Source: an uncultured Bacteroidales bacterium (GTDB lineage Bacteria > Bacteroidota > Bacteroidia > Bacteroidales > UBA932). Taken from it: a stretch of DNA of 7,208 bases. The notes beneath the pieces are model-generated. The model was not told where the DNA came from, made no database searches, and saw only the letters and a program-made list of their open reading frames with translations. The stretch lies in the NCBI GenBank assembly GCA_946406275.1, contig CAMJJZ010000055.1:1-7208 (forward strand). Direction: 5' to 3'. Of this stretch, positions 1 to 5,171 are shown in pieces. The translations under genes and the position numbers were made by a program. How positions within the stretch are numbered: the stretch's first letter is position 1; each line of letters begins with the position of its first letter.

Positions 1-440
1 CTGAGCTGGAAACCGTTGGGAGCAAGGTCTCCAAGATGCACGGAGTCGTATCCTATATCTATGACTTCCTTTTCCGAGCCGGTACTATCATAAATACCTG
101 TCTCCGGGCGGACCTTGGTGAGTTCGCCGTGAAGGTGAACCACGTGCGTGGAGCCGGCCCTTTCGTGGAGGTTGTCCACATTCTGGGTAATCACATCAAC
201 TTTATAGGACTTCTCCAGTTCTGCGATAATCTCGTGAGCCCTGTTGGGCTTGGCGTCACGCAGCTGCACGCGAAGGCCGTTGTAGAAGTCCAGGACAAGC
301 TTTCGGTTTCGATACCAGCCCTCAATGGAGGCTACGTCATTTACATCGTACTTTTCCCAGAGGCCTCCGCTGTCACGGAAGGTGGAGAAACCGCTCTCTG
401 CGCTTACTCCGGCGCCGGTGAGTACTGCTATCTTTTTCAT
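1..440 (-). CDS. Sir2-family NAD-dependent protein deacylase, 3' end cut off by the window
   Basis: Sirtuins remove acyl groups from protein lysines, using NAD+ and releasing nicotinamide and O-acyl-ADP-ribose; this one should be cytosolic. The first 146 residues are visible, starting MKKIAVLTGAGVSAESG, the usual short N-terminus of bacterial sirtuins. Seen in order are the NAD-binding GAGVSAESG (9-17), TFRDSGGLW (20-28), ITQNVDNLHERAG (84-96) and the catalytic histidine in HGEL (His104). There is no cysteine in the visible part, so the zinc ribbon that normally follows HGEL is absent. I recall the same in other Bacteroidota sirtuins. The desuccinylase motif Y-x-x-R reads Tyr53-Asn-Gly-Leu56. 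The roughly 80-90 C-terminal residues expected for a ~230-residue family member lie outside the window. The ATG overlaps the stop of the upstream ATPase gene by 4 nt (ATGA), which fixes the start and suggests coupled translation. A general CobB-like deacetylase role is the default. Confidence 0.95.
   Translation of the reverse strand, partial: MKKIAVLTGAGVSAESGFSTFRDSGGLWEKYDVNDVASIEGWYRNRKLVLDFYNGLRVQLRDAKPNRAHEIIAELEKSYKVDVITQNVDNLHERAGSTHVVHLHGELTKVRPETGIYDSTGSEKEVIDIGYDSVHLGDLAPNGFQL
437..440 (-). other. ATGA stop/start overlap, ATPase to sir2
   Basis: The TGA of the ATPase gene (439-437) shares bases with the ATG of sir2 (440-438), read on the minus strand. Such 4-nt overlaps usually mean one mRNA and termination-reinitiation coupling. 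Confidence 0.9.
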
Positions 441-1591
441 TGTTCAATCTGGAAATAATACTTCTTTACCCAATACTCGAACAGAGGATCTATAAACACG
501 GGAGTGTCGTTCTCGTCAAAGAACAGCACTTCCTTTTTCATAAGGGCATCCTTCACGCGCTTGACGTTGGCCGATGAATGGAGGTCGTAACGGGTTATGA
601 CGTCCGAGGCGCTGAAGCGGGTTACACCCTGCGCAGCCGCCTTGAGGAAGTTCACCTGATGCGTGGTGAGGCCGTTCACGGTGTCCTGGAAACGGGGCTC
701 ATGTACGCTCACAAGACATGAAAGGGCATCCACTAGCACGGGCTCCATGATGTAGCCACGGGTCATGGAGTCGCAGATGGCGCAGAAGTGGTTGATGTAC
801 CAGGGATGGCCCTTGAACAGCCTGCAGGCGCCCTGCATGAGTTCCGACGTAATGACCTTGCCGCCGGCCAGGAAGCCCTTGAGCACATGCTCCGCCATCT
901 CGCGTTCGTCGATTGGTGACAGCTTCACCCTCTCCACCTGTCTGTGGAAGAGCAGCGAGCTCTTGAAAATGCGGTGCATGGCATTGACGCCGGAGCCGCA
1001 CAGAATCATGGAGAAGCCCTTGAAACCTTGCGCCCTGCATTCCTTCATGGCGGCGTTGAGAGGCACCAGGAACTTGTCCTCGTCCTCCAGGAGCGTCACG
1101 CACTGGAACTCGTCTATGATAAGTATGAGCTGAGTTCCCTTTTCGGCCGCCAACTTGAAAGGAAAGCGCAGGATGGCATCCACATCGTCCTTTTCAAGGG
1201 TCCAGTTCAGGGAAAGCACCTCTCCCCTCTCCGCAAATGCGGCCGGATCAAAGACGAAGTGAGTACCGCCAAGGTAACGCTCCACTATGGATGTATACTC
1301 CTCCGGCGTGGCCCCCGCCATCATAACCACGGTGGAGCCGTAACGGAGAAGCAGTTCTTCCAAGGTGCGTATGTTAAGTGCGGAAAACTGCCCCACGGAG
1401 AAGCTCTTCCCCTGCATCTTCATGGACACGAGGGCCTGCTGCACCAGAGACGTCTTTCCGGTCTTTGGAGGCTCTGAAAGGACGATGTGCTCCCCCTGGG
1501 CAAGGAGGTTGCCCAGGAGGGTTACGTCGTGCTTACGCCCCACGAAATTTTTCCCGGTCACATACTGGGAATATGGGAACGGGGTATCCAT
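437..1591 (-). CDS. archaeal-type (ATPase_2-like) P-loop ATPase with C-terminal winged helix
   Basis: This 384-residue ATP-binding protein resembles the ATPase_2/STAND-related group common as stand-alone genes in Bacteroidota. Residues 1-20 (YVTGKNFVGR) form the usual N-terminal box that precedes the P-loop. Walker A is EPPKTGKTS (40-48), with Glu40 where the first glycine of GxxxxGK[ST] normally sits; Lys46 and Thr47 are kept. Walker B is LILIIDEF (155-162), with Asp160 and Glu161. A sensor-1-like strand, MILCGSG (195-201), is followed by a stretch typical of the group. Residues from about 305 to 360 look like a winged-helix domain (FSASDVITRYDLHSSANVKRV), and the end, DPLFEYWVKKYYF, is also typical. 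No signal peptide or membrane segment is seen, so it should be cytosolic. The ATG is at the 1-nt TAATG overlap with the upstream EF-hand gene, and the stop overlaps sir2. The family's biochemical role is largely unknown. A link to the EF-hand or Sir2 protein is inference from gene order. Confidence 0.88.
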   Translation of the reverse strand: MDTPFPYSQYVTGKNFVGRKHDVTLLGNLLAQGEHIVLSEPPKTGKTSLVQQALVSMKMQGKSFSVGQFSALNIRTLEELLLRYGSTVVMMAGATPEEYTSIVERYLGGTHFVFDPAAFAERGEVLSLNWTLEKDDVDAILRFPFKLAAEKGTQLILIIDEFQCVTLLEDEDKFLVPLNAAMKECRAQGFKGFSMILCGSGVNAMHRIFKSSLLFHRQVERVKLSPIDEREMAEHVLKGFLAGGKVITSELMQGACRLFKGHPWYINHFCAICDSMTRGYIMEPVLVDALSCLVSVHEPRFQDTVNGLTTHQVNFLKAAAQGVTRFSASDVITRYDLHSSANVKRVKDALMKKEVLFFDENDTPVFIDPLFEYWVKKYYFQIEQ

Positions 1592-1593
1592 TA
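1589..1593 (-). other. TAATG stop/start overlap, EF-hand gene to ATPase
   Basis: The TAA of the EF-hand membrane protein (1593-1591) and the ATG of the ATPase (1591-1589) share one base on the minus strand. This supports co-transcription and coupled translation. Confidence 0.9.
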
Positions 1594-3819
1594 TTCAGCG
1601 GGTTCTGCGGGTTCTTCTGCAGTGAGTTCAGCCTCGCATTCACCTTCACACTCAGTGGCCTCCGCGGCTTCGCAGCACTCCTCTACGGGATCAGGGTTGA
1701 AGCACTTGAGGGGGCTCTTGACGCCGATGGGGGCAAGGACGTTGCAGAGCCAAAGGGCCACGGCGGCAACTATGATGATGCCGCAGAACCAGCACCAGAA
1801 GCGCCTGCGGGCAGCTTTCTTGCGGGCCTCGGGATCCACAGCCGTGAGCTTGGGGAACTTGGCCAGCGAGGTGAGGGTCTTGCCGAACTTGGTATTCACC
1901 AGGGCGTTGGCGTTGATGGCCCAGCCGTTGGCATTGAGGATGGGACCCAGGTCACGCTTGCGGAGTTTGCGCCATGCAATGAACATGGAAGGTCCGGAGA
2001 TGATGAGCATCACCACCGCGATGACAATGAGAACCTGCCACCAGGTGATGCCCTTGAGGGCTGCCACAACGCCTGCAAGGGCGGCGCCCACAAGGCCCAG
2101 GGCCATGCCTATGGCCGCAAAGATACCGGCGAATTTTGCAATGTCGAACGGGGCAGCGGGAGCCTTTCCGTCGGCGGCATTATTTGTTGCGGCAGTGAGA
2201 CCGGACATTGACTTCTCATTCTTTTCCGCGGCTTTCTTGTCTATGCGGTCGCTGATGAGTCGGGCAACCTTCTTGTAAGGGCTCCAGAATGCCTGGCGGA
2301 TAGACAGAGGATTATCCACGATGGCCGTTACCTGTGCGGTGTAGTCGTTGCCTTCCCTGTCATAGAACACGGCGTTCTTGCCAACGCGGAGGCCGTCTAC
2401 GTCACCGTCCGTGAGAACTGCGGCAATGTTGAAGGCCTTGCCAAGTTTTTCGCTCTTGCAGGCGCAGTACAGGATGTACATGCCGCTCAGGGACGATATT
2501 TCCGGCGCGGGACCCGCTACCTTCACGCAGAGGTCCGTGCTGCGCTGGTCTATGTACAGGCGGCCTGCCTGGAACACGGCCTTCTGGTCCGGAGCATAGA
2601 AATCGGCCAGGACCACGTAGTTGTTGAGGAAGCGGTAGAAATTGTGGGTGATGCGGAGGAGCTTGTCAACCTCCTCTATGGAAAGGGCGTTGGCTTCCTC
2701 TGCCTTGTCTTTCTCTATGAGTTCCAGGAGGGCGGCCTTGCGGTCCTCCTTGAGGATGGCTTTCACATCGTCCAGGCCTATTCCCTCTACCTCTGCACCC
2801 TTCTTGGCGCCAAGCCAAGCGGTGTAGGGAGCGAAGGAGGCAAGGATGGCGTCCCAATCGGCCTCAGTGAGGGCTTTCTTCTTGGGAGCCACCAGGGCTG
2901 CCATGGCCTCGATTGCGCCTTTCCAAGCGGGGTTCAGGCCTTCCGTAAGGCTCAGTTTTCCCTCTGCATTAGGCTTTGCAAGGGGCTGGAGGCCGATTTC
3001 CGGAGCGGCATCAGCAAGGTTTCCCTCTATGGCGGCAATCTTGTCCACATTAACATCCACGGCTCCGGCCACAGCGGCGTCGAAGCCAACCAGACGGCAG
3101 CGCATGAAGAAATCGGCAACCTTGGGCTTAACGGCCTCAACTGCGGCAAGGGCGTCCGCGGTGGCGTCTCCATACGGGAAAACGTCCGCGGTGCCGGCTT
3201 CCTTCCAGGCCACGAAATCTGCGCACGCGGCATAGAAGGCCTCTACCTGCTCTGCCGTCACACCTGCCACGCCACTGCGGTCCACTGCGCTGGCAATACC
3301 GGCGATGACCTCGATGAGCTTGGCGTCAGCCTCCCCTTCCGCCGATGCGGGAGTGATGATGCCGTCGCCGTTGAATTTGGTATCGGCAAAGATACGCACG
3401 TTGTCCGCGGTGTCTTCCAGGCCGATGGATTCCTTCTCCAGACCAAGGTTCTTGAGGATCTGCCGGGCCGATGCCTGGAGCCTTGCGCCGTCAGGGTCGT
3501 CAGTATTGAACTGGTCGAAGGCGAGCTCCACGGGCTCTTTGAGGATGACGTCCGGATCCTTGAGGATGCGGGTGAGCCACTGGGCGGTCTTGATGACCTC
3601 GTCCACGCGGATGCGACCGTCACCGTCCACGTCGATGAGTTTAAGCGTCTTTTCGTCGAACTCCAGACCATCGGTGGGGCAGCTCAGCACCGTCCACATC
3701 TTGCGGTCCAGTTCTCCCAGATGGGCAATGTCCTGCCCGCTCTGTACGTTTACTCTTACGGTTCCGCCCACGGAAGCGAATTTCCAGGGATAAGTGGTTT
3801 CAGCAGTCTTCTTTTTCAT
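1591..3819 (-). CDS. EF-hand membrane protein with three C-terminal membrane segments and an acidic Cys-rich tail
   Basis: This 742-residue protein has no function I can name. Its start (PWKFASVGG...IAHLGELDRKMWTVLSCP) and its DLGPILNANGWAINANA stretch recall a family of uncharacterised Bacteroidota proteins. There is no signal peptide. Residues 63-74 are a textbook EF-hand loop (Asp63, Asp65, Asp67, Gly68, Ile70, Glu74). A degenerate one lies near 148-159 (FNGDGII), and a third DxDxDG is at 471-476. An alanine- and lysine-rich, probably helical region follows. Hydrophobic segments lie at about 562-588, 592-614 and 675-696. Positive clusters KLRKR (618-622) and RKKAARRR (666-673) put the loop between segments 2 and 3 in the cytoplasm, so the large N-terminal part is cytoplasmic and the tail periplasmic. 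The tail (706-742) is rich in Glu and has Cys706, 715, 716, 724 and 728. The ATG at 3819 has an A-rich leader without Shine-Dalgarno, normal for the phylum. It heads the operon. A calcium-responsive envelope role is inference. Confidence 0.82.
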   Translation of the reverse strand: MKKKTAETTYPWKFASVGGTVRVNVQSGQDIAHLGELDRKMWTVLSCPTDGLEFDEKTLKLIDVDGDGRIRVDEVIKTAQWLTRILKDPDVILKEPVELAFDQFNTDDPDGARLQASARQILKNLGLEKESIGLEDTADNVRIFADTKFNGDGIITPASAEGEADAKLIEVIAGIASAVDRSGVAGVTAEQVEAFYAACADFVAWKEAGTADVFPYGDATADALAAVEAVKPKVADFFMRCRLVGFDAAVAGAVDVNVDKIAAIEGNLADAAPEIGLQPLAKPNAEGKLSLTEGLNPAWKGAIEAMAALVAPKKKALTEADWDAILASFAPYTAWLGAKKGAEVEGIGLDDVKAILKEDRKAALLELIEKDKAEEANALSIEEVDKLLRITHNFYRFLNNYVVLADFYAPDQKAVFQAGRLYIDQRSTDLCVKVAGPAPEISSLSGMYILYCACKSEKLGKAFNIAAVLTDGDVDGLRVGKNAVFYDREGNDYTAQVTAIVDNPLSIRQAFWSPYKKVARLISDRIDKKAAEKNEKSMSGLTAATNNAADGKAPAAPFDIAKFAGIFAAIGMALGLVGAALAGVVAALKGITWWQVLIVIAVVMLIISGPSMFIAWRKLRKRDLGPILNANGWAINANALVNTKFGKTLTSLAKFPKLTAVDPEARKKAARRRFWCWFCGIIIVAAVALWLCNVLAPIGVKSPLKCFNPDPVEECCEAAEATECEGECEAELTAEEPAEPAE

Positions 3820-3869
3820 ATGTTTGAGTTTTAGTTTGTTACTTTCTGGCCTAACTTTATTGTTACTTA

Positions 3870-3877
3870 CAAATGTA
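3870..3877 (-). promoter_or_regulatory. -7 promoter box (TACATTTG) for the EF-hand/ATPase/sir2 operon
   Basis: On the minus strand the bases read TACATTTG, an exact match to the Bacteroidota -7 consensus TAnnTTTG. It lies 50 bp upstream of the ATG at 3819, so a transcript starting a few bases downstream would have a leader of roughly 42-46 nt. No good -33 TTTG lies at the usual 19-21 bp spacing. A TTTG at 3891-3888 is too close (10 bp), and a TTTA at 3899-3896 has an 18-bp spacer. Confidence 0.6.
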
Positions 3878-3896
3878 ATAAAAAAATCAAAACCTT

Positions 3897-3916
3897 AAAT
3901 ATAATTCATTATATTT
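3897..3916. repeat. inverted repeat with 9-bp arms in the divergent promoter region
   Basis: The arms AAATATAAT (3897-3905) and ATTATATTT (3908-3916) are perfect reverse complements separated by TC. The right arm overlaps the plus-strand -7 box at 3910-3917, so a dimeric regulator bound here could block or shape transcription of the lipoprotein-protease pair. The region is AT-rich, so chance is a serious alternative. Confidence 0.5.
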
Positions 3917-3917
3917 G
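3910..3917 (+). promoter_or_regulatory. -7 promoter box (TATATTTG) for the lipoprotein/protease pair
   Basis: TATATTTG followed by CAG matches the Bacteroidota -7 consensus TAnnTTTG exactly and resembles the rpsU box (TATCTTTGCAG). Transcription should begin around 3922-3926, only a few bases before the ATG at 3930. No TTTG -33 element is present at the expected distance. Confidence 0.65.
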
Positions 3918-3929
3918 CAGACTTTTTTT

Positions 3930-5165
3930 ATGAACATGATAAAGAGAATTATAAACAGGGGAATACAATTCCTGTCTATTTTAATTGTGACCGGAGCGGC
4001 CGTCGGGTGCGAAATCCTGGATTTCGACGCCTATAAGACCCCGGAAATCCTGGTTATTTCGCCATCGGAGAAAACACCCAACGCCCTCCAGCGCAACATC
4101 CAGGTTTCCGTAATCTGCGACATCAAATGGAAAGCGGAAGTGAGCGAGGACTGGGGAACCATAGAGAACCTTGTCATCGGCAAAGACAATAAAGGCAGTT
4201 TCACCCTTACCCTGGCCCCCAATACGGGAAAGGATTCAAGGGAGTTGGATATCGTAGTCAAGGCCGGAAAGAGCTCCCGCTCTTATCCTATCACCCAGCA
4301 GGGTATGGATACGTTCTTCAATCCCTCCCCCGTGGTTCTTGCCGGCACCAATGAATCCAAGGTGAGTTTCAAATCACCCTGTGACTGGACAGCGGAAGTA
4401 GCTTCCGGAAAAGACTGGCTGGTGCTGAATACAGCCAAAGGACATGCAGGAGACGCAAGTCTCAGCTGCGTAGCCAGTGATCCCAACGAGAATATCGGAT
4501 CCAGGGAAGGCTCAATACGTCTTACCTTCGAGACCGTGGTTGTGGAATTACCCGTGGTTCAGGGACAGAAGGACGTTATCCTCAGCGAAGACTCCCAGGC
4601 ATCGTTCGATTGGCAAGGCGGAGAGTTCAGCGTACACACACGTACAAATGTTCAGTACGCAATTGAGTGCTCTGCAAGCTGGGTAAAGCACAGCGTCACC
4701 AAGGCTTTGAACGAAGCCACAGAGACATTTACGGTAGAGCCCAATAGCGATAGCGCGGAAAGGACCGCGACCATACGTTTTACCGGTGGAGACGGCTCGC
4801 TTACGGTAACTGTTATCCAAAGCGGAAGGGATCCTTTCCTTTTCATCACAACGCCCGGCTTCTACGGTATTGCCGGTATGGATTATGTCCTTGGCAGTAA
4901 CGGATGGAACCAGTCCGGCCGCAAGGCTTTGACAGACGGCAGCCTTGATTTAAGGCTCATGAACCAGTCTTCAATGTCCGTTATCAGCGTTACAGGCATT
5001 AAAAAGAATCTGACTACGGGCTCGCCGGTTACTGTAAACGTCATCATGAGAACCGGTTTCAAAGAGACCCTCCGTTCCAGTTTCAGCACTACCGTCATCG
5101 ATTCAAACGATGAGCTCATGTGGCTCAAGGCGGAACCTGCAACATGTTTCATCGTTAAAAAGTAA
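3930..5165 (+). CDS. lipoprotein with three BACON-like repeats and an unassigned C-terminal domain
   Basis: This 411-residue exported lipoprotein starts with a charged stretch (KRIINR), a hydrophobic core and the lipobox AVGC, giving lipid attachment at Cys27. Residues after the cysteine (EILDFD) are acidic but do not match the usual surface-export signal, so its side of the outer membrane is uncertain. Three tandem beta-rich repeats of about 85 residues follow (roughly 38-124, 127-212, 215-298). Each has a WxxE/CDWTAEV/CSASW-type core and ends in a QQG, VQG or QSG turn, the pattern of BACON domains, which are linked to glycan or mucin binding in Bacteroidota. Residues 300-411 form a further beta-rich domain that I do not recognise. 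I chose ATG 3930 over an in-frame TTG at 3915 because that TTG lies inside the promoter -7 box; ATG 3936 is also possible. It sits 6 bp upstream of the M6 protease gene and is probably co-transcribed with it. Confidence 0.85.
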   Translation: MNMIKRIINRGIQFLSILIVTGAAVGCEILDFDAYKTPEILVISPSEKTPNALQRNIQVSVICDIKWKAEVSEDWGTIENLVIGKDNKGSFTLTLAPNTGKDSRELDIVVKAGKSSRSYPITQQGMDTFFNPSPVVLAGTNESKVSFKSPCDWTAEVASGKDWLVLNTAKGHAGDASLSCVASDPNENIGSREGSIRLTFETVVVELPVVQGQKDVILSEDSQASFDWQGGEFSVHTRTNVQYAIECSASWVKHSVTKALNEATETFTVEPNSDSAERTATIRFTGGDGSLTVTVIQSGRDPFLFITTPGFYGIAGMDYVLGSNGWNQSGRKALTDGSLDLRLMNQSSMSVISVTGIKKNLTTGSPVTVNVIMRTGFKETLRSSFSTTVIDSNDELMWLKAEPATCFIVKK

Positions 5166-5171
5166 GGGCTT

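Noticed and set aside
36..458. 140-codon plus-strand open frame at the left edge
   Set aside because: It lies opposite the truncated sir2 gene, whose conserved motifs identify the minus strand as the coding one.
1..1591. Sir2 plus ATPase as an antiphage system (like SIR2-STAND or SIR2-HerA)
   Set aside because: The Sir2 has all the motifs of a free-standing deacylase (GAGVSAESG, TQNVDNLH, HGEL). Its N-terminus starts right at the sirtuin fold and is not fused to a sensor domain. The ATPase is of a type common in Bacteroidota without defence links, and no nuclease, transposase or other defence gene is nearby.
1378..2278. Two overlapping plus-strand open frames of about 260-280 codons across the ATPase/EF-hand junction
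   Set aside because: They are low-complexity shadows of the minus-strand genes, without start signals or recognisable domains.
2644..3834. 396-codon plus-strand open frame opposite the EF-hand gene
   Set aside because: It is antisense to a gene with recognisable motifs, operon overlaps and a promoter. Its translation shows no domain, and long antisense frames are expected in GC-rich, low-stop coding DNA.
3888..3891. TTTG as the -33 element of the minus-strand promoter
   Set aside because: The spacer to the -7 box is 10 bp, against the usual 19-21 bp.
3915..3929. TTG at 3915 as start of the lipoprotein
   Set aside because: It lies inside the TATATTTG promoter box and so upstream of the expected transcript; ATG 3930 or 3936 gives a normal lipoprotein signal peptide.
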